Shown: positions 30,267 to 39,593, numbered from the stretch's first letter. The stretch: DNA of 64,000 nt from Paeniglutamicibacter quisquiliarum (GCF_019084045.1 NZ_JAHRED010000015.1:1-64000), one strand, 5' to 3'. The notes: generated by a model from the sequence alone, not told the origin. Numbers and translations: made by a program.

Positions 30267-32819
30267 ATGCCAGCATTTTTTGGCCCGTCAGGCGCCGGCA
30301 ACGGCTCTTTCGAGGATTTCCTGGCACGCTATCTGCAAGGACAGCGCACCAGCCGCCTCGGGCGCCCCATTGACATCACCCGGCTGCTTAGCCGCCATAC
30401 ACATGAGGTGCTGACCCGTGCAGCGCAATTCGCCGTCGAACACGGACACAGCGACATCGACGCGCTTCATCTGCTGCGCGTGATGCTCGAGACCGAGCCC
30501 GTCGGCGAGGCCCTGCGCCGCTCGGGTGCCGACGCCGCGGCAATCGCCCGCGACGCCGAACAGCGCCTGCCCGAATCCGGGCCGCGACACAACGAATCGG
30601 CCCCCGCCCTGACGCCCTCCGCCCAGCGCGCCCTGCTGGACGCCTACCAGGTGGCCCGCGCCTTCGGCTCCACCTACATTGATCCGGAACACCTGTTCCT
30701 GGCCTTCGTGCTTAACACCGAGTCCCCTGCAGGGCAGGTGCTGGGCGCGGCCGGGGTCACCCCGCAGTCCCTGCAGGCTGCCGCCGAGATCGCCGAACAG
30801 CCGGCCTCGGCCACGGCACAGAACAAGCCCGCCGAGGGCGGCACACCCGCCAAGGGCCAGACGCCACTGCTCGAGAAGTTCGGCATGGACCTGACCGCCC
30901 GTGCCGCCGCGGACGGGCTCGACCCGGTGATCGGCCGCACCGAGGAGATAGAGCAGGCCATCGAGATCCTGGCCCGCCGGACCAAGAACAACCCGGTGCT
31001 GATCGGCGAGGCCGGCGTCGGCAAGACCGCCGTCGTGGAGGGCCTGGCCCGCGCCATCGTCGCCGGCGAGGTCCCGGCGCAGCTGTCGGGCAAGCGCGTG
31101 GTCGCGCTCGACCTGCCGGCCATGGTCGCCGGGACCCGCTACCGGGGCGACTTCGAGGAACGGCTCACCCAGGTGATGGACGAGATCGCCGCGCAGGACG
31201 GGGAAGTGATCGTCTTCATCGACGAGCTGCACACCGTGGTCGGCGCCGGCGGCGGGGGCGAGGGCTCCATGGACGCGGGAAACATCCTCAAGCCGCGGCT
31301 GGCCCGCGGCGAGCTGCACCTCATCGGCGCCACCACGCTGGCCGAATACCGCAAGGTGGAGAAGGACCCGGCCCTGGAGCGCCGCTTCCAGCCCGTGACC
31401 ATCGGCGAGCCCTCGATCGAGGACGCCGTGGCGATCCTGCACGGGCTCAAGGACAGGTACGCCCGGCACCACCGGGTCACCTACACCGACGGGGCGATCC
31501 GTGCGGCTGTCGAGATGTCGGCCCGCTACGTGACCGACAGGTTCCTGCCGGACAAGGCGATCGACCTGATCGACACTGCCGGTGCCCGGCTGGGCCTGAA
31601 GCGCGGCCCCGGCGTGGACACCGAGTCCTTGGAGTCACGGATCGCCGAGCTCGGCGCCGCCAAGGACCGGGCCGTGGCCCAGGAGCGCTACGAAGACGCC
31701 TCGAAGCTGCGCGACGAGGCCGAGGAACTGGGCGCCCGCCTGGCCGAGGCACGGGAGGGCGGTCTCGACACCGCGGCGGCGGTGGTCGACGAAGCCCAGA
31801 TCGCCGAGGTCATCTCCCGCGCCACCGGCATCCCCGCCGCGCGGCTGACCGAGGACGACAAGTCACGCCTGGCCCGGCTCGAGGACGAGCTCCACGAGCG
31901 GGTCATCGGCCAGGACGATGCCGTGGCCGCCGTGGCCAAGGCGGTGCGCCGCTCCCGCACGGGCCTGGGCGACGAGGGGCGCCCGGTCGGCAGCTTCCTC
32001 TTCCTGGGGCCCACGGGCGTGGGCAAAACCGAGCTGGCCAAGGCCCTGGCGGCTTCCCTCTTCGGTGACGAATCGGCCATGGTCAGGTTCGACATGAGTG
32101 AGTTCGGCGAGCGCCACACGGTCTCCCGTCTGGTCGGCGCCCCTCCGGGGTACGTCGGCTACGACGAGGCCGGGCAGCTGACCGAGCGCGTGCGCCGGCG
32201 CCCCTACTCGGTGGTGCTGCTGGACGAGGTGGAGAAGGCGCACCCGGACGTGTTCAACCTGCTGCTGCAGGTGCTCGACGACGGCCGGCTCACCGACGGG
32301 CAGGGCCGCACCGTGGACTTCCGAAACACGGTCATCATCATGACCTCCAACCTGGGATCGGAGTTCCTGGCCAGCCGCGGCGCCCCGCTGGGCTTCGGTT
32401 CCGATTCCGGGGCCGGGTCCGAGCGCGAGCTCCGCGCCAAGGTGATGGGCCGGCTGCGCGAGACCATGCGCCCGGAATTCCTGAACCGGATCGACGAGAC
32501 GGTGCTCTTCCGCAAGCTGGAGGCCGGGCAGCTGCGTGAGATCGTCCGGCTGCAGCTGCGCCGCACCGAGGCCCGGCTCGCCGCCCACGGCATCGGCCTG
32601 GAGGTCGACGAGGCAGCGGTCGGCTGGATCGCGCAGGAGGGCCACGAACCGGAGTTCGGCGCCCGCCCGCTGCGCCGGGTGATCCAGCGCGAGCTCGACG
32701 ACAAGGTCGCGGACCTGCTGGTCAGCGACGAGCTGGCCGGCGGCGGGACCGTGGAGGTCACCGCCGACGGGTCGGGCCTGCGGGTCGCGGCACGCCGGGA
32801 GGCGGCGCTCGCGGCGTAG
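30267..32819 (+). CDS. ClpC-like AAA+ ATPase (Clp protease regulatory subunit)
   Basis: An 850-residue Clp/Hsp100 unfoldase. After an unusual glycine-containing start come two Clp_N repeats (about 45-180). A first AAA+ module follows with Walker [16 protein letters not shown] and Walker [15 protein letters not shown] short middle region includes a UVR-like segment [20 protein letters not shown], the ClpC hallmark, and there is no long ClpB-type coiled coil. The second AAA+ module has [15 protein letters not shown] and [15 protein letters not shown], and ends with a ClpB D2-small domain. It feeds misfolded proteins to ClpP or refolds them. It differs from the canonical ClpC N-terminus, so it may be a second, stress-specific copy. 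A SigR-like promoter and a HAIR site suggest induction by heat and thiol stress. Confidence 0.93.
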   Translation: MPAFFGPSGAGNGSFEDFLARYLQGQRTSRLGRPIDITRLLSRHTHEVLTRAAQFAVEHGHSDIDALHLLRVMLETEPVGEALRRSGADAAAIARDAEQRLPESGPRHNESAPALTPSAQRALLDAYQVARAFGSTYIDPEHLFLAFVLNTESPAGQVLGAAGVTPQSLQAAAEIAEQPASATAQNKPAEGGTPAKGQTPLLEKFGMDLTARAAADGLDPVIGRTEEIEQAIEILARRTKNNPVLIGEAGVGKTAVVEGLARAIVAGEVPAQLSGKRVVALDLPAMVAGTRYRGDFEERLTQVMDEIAAQDGEVIVFIDELHTVVGAGGGGEGSMDAGNILKPRLARGELHLIGATTLAEYRKVEKDPALERRFQPVTIGEPSIEDAVAILHGLKDRYARHHRVTYTDGAIRAAVEMSARYVTDRFLPDKAIDLIDTAGARLGLKRGPGVDTESLESRIAELGAAKDRAVAQERYEDASKLRDEAEELGARLAEAREGGLDTAAAVVDEAQIAEVISRATGIPAARLTEDDKSRLARLEDELHERVIGQDDAVAAVAKAVRRSRTGLGDEGRPVGSFLFLGPTGVGKTELAKALAASLFGDESAMVRFDMSEFGERHTVSRLVGAPPGYVGYDEAGQLTERVRRRPYSVVLLDEVEKAHPDVFNLLLQVLDDGRLTDGQGRTVDFRNTVIIMTSNLGSEFLASRGAPLGFGSDSGAGSERELRAKVMGRLRETMRPEFLNRIDETVLFRKLEAGQLREIVRLQLRRTEARLAAHGIGLEVDEAAVGWIAQEGHEPEFGARPLRRVIQRELDDKVADLLVSDELAGGGTVEVTADGSGLRVAARREAALAA

Positions 32820-32830
32820 CCGTCGACGGA

Positions 32831-32864
32831 CCGGGGCGGGAAGTTCATTCCCGCCCCGGTTTTT
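32831..32864 (+). terminator. Terminator after clpC
   Basis: CCGGGGCGGGA (32831-32841) pairs with TCCCGCCCCGG (32849-32859), followed by TTTTT: a textbook intrinsic terminator 12 bases after the clpC stop. Confidence 0.92.
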
Positions 32865-32936
32865 CGCATTTTTCGGCCTATGCTTGGGTGGTGTGGGGCT
32901 GGGGAGCCCCGCACGGGCACCAACCTTGGGGGAACA

Positions 32937-33920
32937 ATGCCGCACGAACCACAGTGGAACCACGATGCCGACTCCGCGAAACGGGGTCCGCATCCGCGCA
33001 CCGCGCCCAGCGGAAGGGTCCCGCAATGGGTCCTTGACCAGGATGCACGCCGTGCCGAGGCACCGGTTTTCGGTGCCCGCGCCACCGCCCCGCCGAAGCC
33101 TTCCAGACGGCGGAAATCCCGGCGCGGTCGCGGCCCGCGCCGCGCGTGGAACCTGTGGCTCGTCATCGCACTTCTGGTGGGGCTCTATTACAGCCCCGGG
33201 GTCCTCGAGCGGCACATCATGCCGGCGATCACACCGCTGGTTCCCGGCTCCAATGTTCCGCCGCGCGGGGTCGAGGCGGCGGCGGATCCCCTGGGCAGGC
33301 CGCCGGAGGGCACCGGCTCCGGCTCGTTCCGACTGCAGGAGTCCCCGGATCCCGCCCAGGACTTTGTCGCCTACGACCCCTGCCGGCCCGTCCACTACGT
33401 GATCCGGCCGGACAATTCCCCGCCCGGCGGCGAGGCCCTGATCCACCAGGCTGTCGCCGAGATCTCCTCCGCCAGCGGCCTGCGCTTCGTCTACGACGGC
33501 CCCACCGCGGAGGGGCCAAGCAAGGAACGGGAAACCTACCAACCCGAGCGCTACGGCAAACGCTGGGCGCCGGTGCTGCTCACCTGGTCGGATCCCGAGG
33601 AAACCCCTGACCTGGCAGGCGACGTGGGTGGCCTGGGCGGAAGCGACTACGCCCATGTCCCCGGGCATCCCATCGTCTACGTGGCCGGCCAGGTCGTGCT
33701 GGATGCACCGGGGCTGGCCCCGATCCTGGGGTACCCCGGAGGGCCCGAACTGCTCCGCGCGGTCGTCATCCACGAGCTCGGGCACGTGCTGGGGCTCGAC
33801 CATGTCGATGACCCTGGCCAGCTGATGTACGGCGGCAGTAACGACCGCGCGAAGCTGGCGGACGGGGACCGGGCCGGCCTTGCCCTGCTGGGCACCGGCG
33901 CCTGCGTGCCGCAACTATAG
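32937..33920 (+). CDS. Membrane-anchored metzincin-type metalloprotease
   Basis: A 327-residue protein. A basic, probably disordered N-terminus (1-70) precedes one membrane helix (about 71-88, LWLVIALLVGLYY); the rest should lie outside the cell. The catalytic zinc motif is HELGHVLGLDH (279-289) with three His ligands and the active Glu, and the Met-turn is QLMY (Met297), placing it with M10/matrixin-like metzincins. A conserved upstream stretch is YDPCRPVHYVIRPDNSPPGG. Natural substrates are unknown; a role in envelope protein turnover is a guess. ATG at 32937 follows GGGGGAACA. Confidence 0.9.
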   Translation: MPHEPQWNHDADSAKRGPHPRTAPSGRVPQWVLDQDARRAEAPVFGARATAPPKPSRRRKSRRGRGPRRAWNLWLVIALLVGLYYSPGVLERHIMPAITPLVPGSNVPPRGVEAAADPLGRPPEGTGSGSFRLQESPDPAQDFVAYDPCRPVHYVIRPDNSPPGGEALIHQAVAEISSASGLRFVYDGPTAEGPSKERETYQPERYGKRWAPVLLTWSDPEETPDLAGDVGGLGGSDYAHVPGHPIVYVAGQVVLDAPGLAPILGYPGGPELLRAVVIHELGHVLGLDHVDDPGQLMYGGSNDRAKLADGDRAGLALLGTGACVPQL

Positions 33921-33923
33921 ACA

Positions 33924-33945
33924 CCCTCCATCAGCCGCAGGAGGG
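33924..33945 (+). terminator. Weak hairpin after the metzincin gene
   Basis: CCCTCC (33924-33929) pairs with GGAGGG (33940-33945), four bases after the stop codon. The stem is short and no T run follows. Confidence 0.35.
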
Positions 33946-34115
33946 AACCCTTCGACCCGGATCTGGAACTCTGCCATTGGTGCGGACGGATCCAGCGGGC
34001 ACGCCGAAAACTTTTTTGGCATCGAAATCCGGTCCCCAAAGGTACGCTCGAATCTGTCGGGCCTGAACCTCAAGTGACGGCCTGACCAGTGGCTAACCCC
34101 TGGGAGGCGGTCTAA

Positions 34116-34162
34116 GGGCACGCCGGGGACGCAGGTGCCCACGGGCATCCAGGCACCGTGGG
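34116..34162 (+). promoter_or_regulatory. Leader with mutually exclusive hairpins before the StyA-like gene
   Basis: Three stems compete for the same bases: GGGCAC/GTGCCC (34116-34121 with 34135-34140), GGTGCC/GGCACC (34134-34139 with 34152-34157) and CCCACGG/CCGTGGG (34138-34144 with 34156-34162). Such overlap is typical of attenuators or riboswitch expression platforms. I do not recognise a known aptamer in the 323-base gap 33921-34243, which otherwise holds no gene. Confidence 0.4.
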
Positions 34163-34243
34163 CCCCGACCCGTGCCTCGCTTCATCGCCGCCAGCAGCTT
34201 CCTGCGCTTTACGCCCCCGTTTCCACGACGAAAGGCAAGAGAC

Positions 34244-35500
34244 ATGGGCCAGCGAAAGATAACGATCGTCGGGGCCGGCCAATCGGGCCTGCAGCTCGGC
34301 CTCGGGCTACTCCAGGCCGGATATGGGGTCCGCCTGGTGTCCAACCGGACGCCCGAGGAGATCCGGGACGGCCGGGTGGCTTCCAGCCAGTGCATGTTCG
34401 CCACCCCGCTCGCCCACGAGCGCTCGGTCGGCATCGACCAGTGGCTCGACGCCCCGCCGGTGGAAGGCATCGGCGTCAGCGTCCCGCACCCGGACACGTC
34501 CGGCACCAAACTTTTCGGCTGGCGGGCCCGGCTTGACGCACCCGCCCAGTCCATCGACCAGCGGATCAAGTACCCGGCGCTGATGGAGCTTTTCGCCGGA
34601 CGCGGCGGCGAGCTGGTATTCGAGGACGCCAATGTCGGGAAGCTCGAACGCTACGCCCGGGAAGACGACCTGGTGATCGTCGCCGCCGGCAAGGGCGAGA
34701 TCGCCCGGCTCTTCACCCGCGACGCGACCCGCTCCGTCCACGACGCCCCGCAGCGGGCGCTTGCCCTCACCTACGTCCACGGGCTTGCCCCGGAACCCGA
34801 GTATTCGACGGTGAGCTTCAACCTGATTCCCGGAGTCGGCGAATACTTCGTCTTCCCCGCGCTGACGCTCAGCGGTCCCTGCCACATCATGGTTTTTGAA
34901 GGTGTACCCGGTGGCCCCATGGATTCCTGGGCCGACCTCGGCCCCGAGGAGCACTTCGAAAACTCGCTGCGGATCCTGCGGACTTTCCTGCCGTGGGAGG
35001 CCGACCGGGCCGCCGGGTCATCGCTGACCGACCCGATGGGCGTGCTGCAGGGCCGGTACCCGCCCACCGTGCGCCACCCTGTCGCAACCCTGCCCTCGGG
35101 CAGGTCCGTGCTGGGCATGGCCGATGTCGTGGTGCTCAACGACCCGATCACCGGGCAGGGGACAAACAACGCGTCGCGCTGCGCACAGGTTTACCTGGAG
35201 CAGATTCTCGCCCACGGGGATGCCGGCTTCGATGCGGCCTTTCAGCGGGCCACTTTCGAGGCGTACTTCGCCCAGGCCAAGCCCATCGTCGACTGGACCA
35301 ACGCCCTGCTTGCCCCGCCTCCGCCCCACGTCCTCAATCTGCTGGGATCCGCCGGCCGGTACCCCGAGATCGCGGCCCGCTTCGCCAATGGCTTCGATAA
35401 CCCGGCGGACTTCGGCGAGTGGTTTCTGGACCCCATCGGGGCCGAGGAATACCTGGACGCCGCGGCCACACGGGCGGCAACAAACACCACGCCCTCGTAG
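34244..35500 (+). CDS. StyA/IndA-like flavin-dependent monooxygenase
   Basis: A 418-residue FAD protein similar to styrene/indole monooxygenase oxygenase subunits. It has the FAD-binding start KITIVGAGQSGLQLGLGLLQ, SNRTPEEIRDGRVASSQCMF, then PALMELFAGRGGELVFED, and the second FAD motif ADVVVLNDPITGQGTNNASR. Enzymes of this type epoxidise styrene or indole using reduced FAD supplied by a separate reductase. No reductase gene adjoins; the flavin reductases at 2972 and 28544 are far away. The ribosome site AAAGG precedes the ATG at 34244 by eight bases. The leader may be regulatory. Confidence 0.9.
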   Translation: MGQRKITIVGAGQSGLQLGLGLLQAGYGVRLVSNRTPEEIRDGRVASSQCMFATPLAHERSVGIDQWLDAPPVEGIGVSVPHPDTSGTKLFGWRARLDAPAQSIDQRIKYPALMELFAGRGGELVFEDANVGKLERYAREDDLVIVAAGKGEIARLFTRDATRSVHDAPQRALALTYVHGLAPEPEYSTVSFNLIPGVGEYFVFPALTLSGPCHIMVFEGVPGGPMDSWADLGPEEHFENSLRILRTFLPWEADRAAGSSLTDPMGVLQGRYPPTVRHPVATLPSGRSVLGMADVVVLNDPITGQGTNNASRCAQVYLEQILAHGDAGFDAAFQRATFEAYFAQAKPIVDWTNALLAPPPPHVLNLLGSAGRYPEIAARFANGFDNPADFGEWFLDPIGAEEYLDAAATRAATNTTPS

Positions 35501-35517
35501 CCGCGGGGCACATCGGG

Positions 35518-35535
35518 GTCACCCTTCCGGGTGAC
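35518..35535. terminator. Two-way terminator hairpin
   Basis: GTCACCC (35518-35524) pairs with GGGTGAC (35529-35535) around TTCC, between the convergent stops at 35500 and 35580. Confidence 0.6.
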
Positions 35536-35579
35536 GCGGGGTGTTCCGTGGTGTTCGGCCTTGGTGGCCGGGATCGGCA

Positions 35580-36242
35580 CTACCCGGGGAAGCCGAAGCA
35601 GGGGAAGAACCCCTCGACCCCGGGCCGGGCCACCTCCACGCAATTGGCCTTGACCAGTTCCAGGCTCGCGGCCGGATCCGTCCCCGACACCGACCGACCA
35701 GCGACCTCCACGTTGACCTCGGCGATCGCGTCGCGGCGCAGGTTGTTGTCGACCGCGATGACATTGCCCTCCGGGAAATGGCGAGGGCTGCTGATGACGG
35801 TGTGCTCCAGCTCCCCGGTCCCGGTCCACGTGGCGTCCAGTTCCACGGTGACCGGGTTGCCGTCGGAGTCCGTGCCCTCCATGACGGTGGACACCGAAGC
35901 ATGGCGCAGCCTCGGGTCGGCCACCAGTTCTGCCATGTTCATGGCCTCGGCCTCAAACAAGACGCCACCGCCGCCGGCCGCCGCCGCGGGACCGCAGGTA
36001 TCCGTGACCCGAACGAAGACGGAAGTAAGCCCCTGCTTGTTGACGGGACCCGGCTGGGCCGCAAACTTGCCCACGCTTGAGGACAGGAACACCTCCGTCA
36101 GCTCACAGCCTTCCTCCACGGCCACGTAGGCTCCCCCGTGGGTGGAGGAAATCACGTGGTAGATGTTCGGGGCCGCGGCCGCCGGACCGGCGCCCAACGG
36201 GGCCAATGCCAAGACCGCCATCGCTGCCAACATGCGCTTCAT
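35580..36242 (-). CDS. Secreted protein of unknown function
   Basis: A 220-residue protein with a clear signal peptide (MKRMLAAMAVLALAPLGAGP ending AAAA, cleavage likely around residue 24). The mature part is mostly beta-type, with four cysteines (CELTE, DTCGP, ANCVE, FFPCFG) that could form two disulfides. A glycine- and alanine-rich patch lies at about 85-93 and a repeated pattern of short strands follows. I recognise no domain. It stands alone, convergent with the monooxygenase gene. Confidence 0.72.
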   Translation of the reverse strand: MKRMLAAMAVLALAPLGAGPAAAAPNIYHVISSTHGGAYVAVEEGCELTEVFLSSSVGKFAAQPGPVNKQGLTSVFVRVTDTCGPAAAAGGGGVLFEAEAMNMAELVADPRLRHASVSTVMEGTDSDGNPVTVELDATWTGTGELEHTVISSPRHFPEGNVIAVDNNLRRDAIAEVNVEVAGRSVSGTDPAASLELVKANCVEVARPGVEGFFPCFGFPG

Positions 36243-36331
36243 GGTGTGCCTGCCTCTCGTGAGTCACCTACAGGGTAGGACTCGCGGAGTTGTCATTCAA
36301 TGGCAGGCAGGCCACCGGAGGACGGCAATTT

Positions 36332-36742
36332 TCAGTCGGCGCGCAGTTGGTCCAGCGCCGCCTTCAACCGCGTGTCCGCATCGGAAGCCACCTCGCGAAT
36401 GGCCGGGTTTCCGCTGACCCGGGCCAGGACCTGCGCGTCAATGGTTTCTATCGTGGTTTCGTCAGCGCCCGGTGCCCGGCGGACCACCACGTTGCACGGC
36501 AACAACGCCCCGAGTTCGGGCTCGGTGAGCAGGCCCCGATTGGCAAGGTGCGGGTTGCAGGCCCCCAGGATAATGTAGTCGCCGATCCTGTCGGCCGATT
36601 CCGGACTGATTTTCGCCGCCAAGACGGCATGCACGTCAATCTCGGTGAGCACCCCGAAGCCCTGGCGTCCCAGGGCCTCCCTGGTGCGGGCCACGGCTTC
36701 CTCCCAATCCAGCGAAACGGTGATGCTGTGCGTGTAGCCCAT
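36332..36742 (-). CDS. DUF302 domain protein
   Basis: A 136-residue protein of the DUF302 family, small alpha/beta proteins of unknown function. The order is typical: MGYTHSITVSLDWEEAVART, GFGVLTEIDVHAVLAAKI, YIILGACNPHLANRGLLTEP and LLPCNVVVRRA. The family Cys in GACNPHLA and LLPCNVVV is kept. ATG at 36742 has GAGGAG seven bases upstream. It lies alone on the minus strand, 234 bases from a divergent secreted-protein gene. Confidence 0.9.
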   Translation of the reverse strand: MGYTHSITVSLDWEEAVARTREALGRQGFGVLTEIDVHAVLAAKISPESADRIGDYIILGACNPHLANRGLLTEPELGALLPCNVVVRRAPGADETTIETIDAQVLARVSGNPAIREVASDADTRLKAALDQLRAD

Positions 36743-36883
36743 GGCCGTGCTCCTCATGCTCGTGCGGCGCGCTGCGCCGCGGGATGCCGGTGTTTGCGGC
36801 CCAGCCTAGCCGCGATCCGTGACACTGTCTGCCCCACGGGCGGCCGCCGCTTCGGCCGGTCCCGCCGCGGAACGCACCGACCA

Positions 36884-36913
36884 TTTACACGGCGGTTTGC
36901 CGTCTGCTAGTGT
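36884..36913 (+). promoter_or_regulatory. Promoter of the secreted-protein gene at 36976
   Basis: TTTACA (36884-36889) and TAGTGT (36908-36913) are separated by 18 bases. The leader of roughly 55 bases that follows is T- and A-rich and ends in the ribosome site GGGGG. Confidence 0.6.
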
Positions 36914-36975
36914 CCAAGTCAGCGACCTTTTTAAGATCGTGTTTTTGGGGAAACAACTTAATCTTGGGGGAAACC

Positions 36976-37515
36976 ATGAAGAAATCATTGGCTCTATTTG
37001 CCATGTCCGGATTCGCCGCTGCTGCCCTGTTTGCCGCCACACCGGCATCCGCGGACTGGTCGGTGGATGCGTCCACCGGAACCGGGTTCGTCGGCAAGGG
37101 CGACGTGCAGAACGCGTTCGGCTGGAACGACCACGATCTGCAGGCAAACCACGAGGCGGTCTCGTTCGCGCTGACCGCCGAATCGACAACGACCACCACC
37201 TGGTCCTGCCTCAATTCAAAGAACCAGCAGACCCAGGCGCGCTGGCACACTGTCACCTCCAGCACCACCGGCGAACTCCTGCACGACGCCCGAACCAATC
37301 CACAGGACAAGGTCACCGGCTTCCTGCTCACCGGGGTGGCCGACGGATCCAGCTCGGTGTCGGAAACTGACGGCCAGAAGCTGAACACCTGCCCCGGCGG
37401 GCCCTGGTCCATCGTTGCGGGCAGCTCGAGCACCACGGTGACCGGCGGGGAAGCGGAACTAACCGTCCGATTTGCCGACCAGGCGCAGGTCCTGACGCAC
37501 TCCGTCGCCGAGTAG
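36976..37515 (+). CDS. Secreted protein of unknown function
   Basis: A 179-residue protein with a strong signal peptide (MKKSLALFAMSGFAAAALFA, cleavage likely after ASA near residue 27). The mature part starts DWSVDASTGTGFVGKGDVQN, is rich in Thr and Ser, and has two cysteines that may pair (TTTWSCLN, KLNTCPGGPW). The pattern FVGKGDVQNAFGWNDHDLQ resembles secreted actinobacterial proteins without assigned function. A good promoter and ribosome site precede it and a very strong terminator follows, so it is probably well expressed on its own. Confidence 0.75.
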   Translation: MKKSLALFAMSGFAAAALFAATPASADWSVDASTGTGFVGKGDVQNAFGWNDHDLQANHEAVSFALTAESTTTTTWSCLNSKNQQTQARWHTVTSSTTGELLHDARTNPQDKVTGFLLTGVADGSSSVSETDGQKLNTCPGGPWSIVAGSSSTTVTGGEAELTVRFADQAQVLTHSVAE

Positions 37516-37521
37516 CGGGCC

Positions 37522-37562
37522 GGCTGGGGTCGGATGCCGCGGCGCGGCATCCGACCCCAGCC
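37522..37562 (+). terminator. Strong terminator after the secreted-protein gene
   Basis: A perfect 19-base-pair stem (37522-37540 with 37544-37562) and a 3-base loop, starting six bases after the stop codon. Confidence 0.88.
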
Positions 37563-37761
37563 ATGTGGTCCTTCGTCTACTTTCGGCATCATGGCGGCTG
37601 CCTTTTGGGCGCCCATGCGTGGGCTCGGCCATTGGTGCCAGCGCATGACGGATCGGCACAAATTTGGACCTCGCCAAACCTTGCAAAACACCCTGGCCGG
37701 GAGCTTACTGGGGGTGGAACGCGGCCCCGCGTTCCACCCTTCTCGCACAGGAAATTTGCAC

Positions 37762-38073
37762 ATGGGACTCTTGAGGAAATCATTGACAGCTGGTGCCGTG
37801 CTCGCCATGGCAACCTTCGCCTTTCTGCCGGCCGCCTCGGCGACCATCCACCCGATCGTTGAGTCGGTCGACTGCGCCAACGCCTCCGCAAACGAGCACC
37901 ACCCGCTCGGCGATGTGGCGGAGGTTCCCGCGGTTACACCCGGGTACGGCCACCACTCAACCCAAAGCGACCTGAGGTCGCTCATCGTCACTTCAGACGG
38001 ATTCACCGATTTCAGCAGCCCCGCTTGGTTCGGGCACAAGCTCAACGGCGAGTGCGGACACTCCGGCCCGTAG
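37762..38073 (+). CDS. Small secreted protein of unknown function
   Basis: A 103-residue protein with a signal peptide (MGLLRKSLTAGAVLAMATFA, cleavage after ASA near residue 28). The mature chain is only about 75 residues, His-rich (NEHHPLG, GYGHHSTQ, GHKLNGECGH) with two cysteines (VDCANA, GECGHS). His and Cys clusters would suit metal binding (inference). AGGAAA lies seven bases before the ATG; the longer frame upstream runs through the terminator and is not used. Confidence 0.65.
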   Translation: MGLLRKSLTAGAVLAMATFAFLPAASATIHPIVESVDCANASANEHHPLGDVAEVPAVTPGYGHHSTQSDLRSLIVTSDGFTDFSSPAWFGHKLNGECGHSGP

Positions 38074-38089
38074 CGGCGCGCAGCAGGAA

Positions 38090-38117
38090 GGGGGAGCCAC
38101 CTCTCGGCGGTTCCCCC
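38090..38117 (+). terminator. Terminator after the small secreted-protein gene
   Basis: GGGGGAGCCACC pairs with GGCGGTTCCCCC around TCTC, with one mismatch, 17 bases after the stop codon. Confidence 0.65.
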
Positions 38118-38164
38118 GTCCACGTCCGCGGAACCACGGGTCAGTGGATCATTCGCACGCGCCC

Positions 38165-39463
38165 CTACTTCAGCATTGCGATCATCCGCGCCATCAGATA
38201 ACGGTCGACCAGCCCTGACTTCCTTCCCTCCAACAGCCAGCATCCGATCATTTCCATGCCGTCCCGGGTATCCGTTGCAGGGATCCCGGTCGGGGAGATG
38301 TGCCCAGCCGGCGTAAAGGTGATGGAACCTTCGGCATTGGGATGGATCAATACGTGGCAGCCGACGTCGGCCGCAACTTTCGCCGTTGCCGGGTGCCGCT
38401 GGAGGTGGTCCATGTGGATGTCGCGGCGGTCGACGCGGCGGCCACGGACGTAGCCAAGTTTGTCAGCGTCCAGCCACCGGTACTCCCCCGGCTTCCAGAA
38501 CTTGCTGTCGATGAAGACCACCCGGTCGCCGTTGACCACCGCATGGTCGATGTCCGCGACCTTGCTGCCGGGGAACCGCAGCCCGTGGAAGATCCGCGTT
38601 CCCGGGATGCGCAAGAGCGACTCAAGGGCCAACGCGGTGCGTCGCTCGCCCGCCACGCCCTTGGCCACGTTTTCCTTGCTGAACCGGCTCCGGCCGCTGG
38701 TCAATGTTCCGCCGCCGATGCCGAACACCCGCTGGTTCGCTGCCCGGCGCGAGGCCGCCCGTGGCCAGAGGCGCCCCAGCAAGAGCACCGCCAGCGCGAA
38801 CAGCCCGATGGGCAGCGTCGTGGCGACCGAAGGTGCCGCGATCGCCGGGCCGATCAGGGGACCGATGACCATGGCCATGACGCCGAGGTCGACCAGCAGG
38901 CGCAGACCCTTGTAGCCCGGCCCGATGGTCTCCGTTTTGTCCAGGGCAGCCTCCCACCAGGACAGCTGTTGCGGGTCAAATGGCTGCTGGGCCTGCGCCG
39001 GGGAATCCGGTGGAGACCCAGGCGACCCGGCGGCCGGTGCCCCACCCGCGGGCGGCGCAGCGGCTTGGACGGTACGGGTGCCATCGACTCGAGAGGTGAT
39101 CGGCGGGCCCGGTTCGGTTGCGGGGAAAGGCGATCCCGCAGTAGGTTCGGGTGCAAGTGATCCCGGTATCCGGCGCTGCTTGGCGGCGTCGGAGTCGGCC
39201 CGTGGCGGCAGGGCCCGGTGAACCGGTTCCACGGCGGGCCTTGGATCCACCGGCAGGTATTGTTCGCCGGGCGGAGGTTCGCCCAGCAGCCAAGAATCGT
39301 AGTCAAATCGCCGGTCCGGGTCCCCCACAATGGACCATGCCTCCATGATCCGTTCGGTTACCGCCGCATCGCCGCGGTTCCGCCAAATCGCCAACCTGGC
39401 GGCCGCATTGATTTGGTTGCGCGACGAGGCGCGCCCAACTTCCAGGTACTCATAGTGATCCAA
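38165..39463 (-). CDS. Membrane protein with J-like N-terminus and NERD nuclease-like domain
   Basis: A 432-residue protein. The start MDHYEYLEVGRASSRNQINA ... DPDRRFDYDSWL has the shape of a DnaJ J-domain but no HPD tripeptide. A proline-rich linker (about 65-165) leads to a pair of membrane helices (about 190-240). The cytoplasmic C-terminal part is a NERD domain: GVAGERRTALALESLL, then the PD-(D/E)xK-like core ADIDHAVVNGDRVVFIDSKF with Asp and Lys in order. NERD proteins are presumed nucleases tied to DNA processing or defence. No neighbour helps. ATG at 39463 gives the J-like start. Function unknown; the architecture is noteworthy. Confidence 0.85.
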   Translation of the reverse strand: MDHYEYLEVGRASSRNQINAAARLAIWRNRGDAAVTERIMEAWSIVGDPDRRFDYDSWLLGEPPPGEQYLPVDPRPAVEPVHRALPPRADSDAAKQRRIPGSLAPEPTAGSPFPATEPGPPITSRVDGTRTVQAAAPPAGGAPAAGSPGSPPDSPAQAQQPFDPQQLSWWEAALDKTETIGPGYKGLRLLVDLGVMAMVIGPLIGPAIAAPSVATTLPIGLFALAVLLLGRLWPRAASRRAANQRVFGIGGGTLTSGRSRFSKENVAKGVAGERRTALALESLLRIPGTRIFHGLRFPGSKVADIDHAVVNGDRVVFIDSKFWKPGEYRWLDADKLGYVRGRRVDRRDIHMDHLQRHPATAKVAADVGCHVLIHPNAEGSITFTPAGHISPTGIPATDTRDGMEMIGCWLLEGRKSGLVDRYLMARMIAMLK

Positions 39464-39544
39464 GGCTTCTCCCCCAAGAAAACGGCCATCGATTCCCCCA
39501 ACTTATTCCCACCCCGGCCCGGCCGCAAGGGGTTGCGCGAAGAA

Positions 39545-39582
39545 GCGGGCGCCGGCGGCCGTTGCCAGCCACCGGCGCCCGC
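39545..39582 (-). terminator. Terminator after the DUF-type membrane protein gene
   Basis: GCGGGCGCCGG (39545-39555) pairs with CCGGCGCCCGC (39572-39582), 11 bases beyond the minus-strand stop at 39594. Confidence 0.7.
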
Positions 39583-39593
39583 GGCAACCGCTC

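Noticed and set aside
30267-32819. ClpB disaggregase
   Set aside because: HAIR-controlled clpB is common, but the long middle coiled coil of ClpB is absent and a UVR-like segment typical of ClpC is present.
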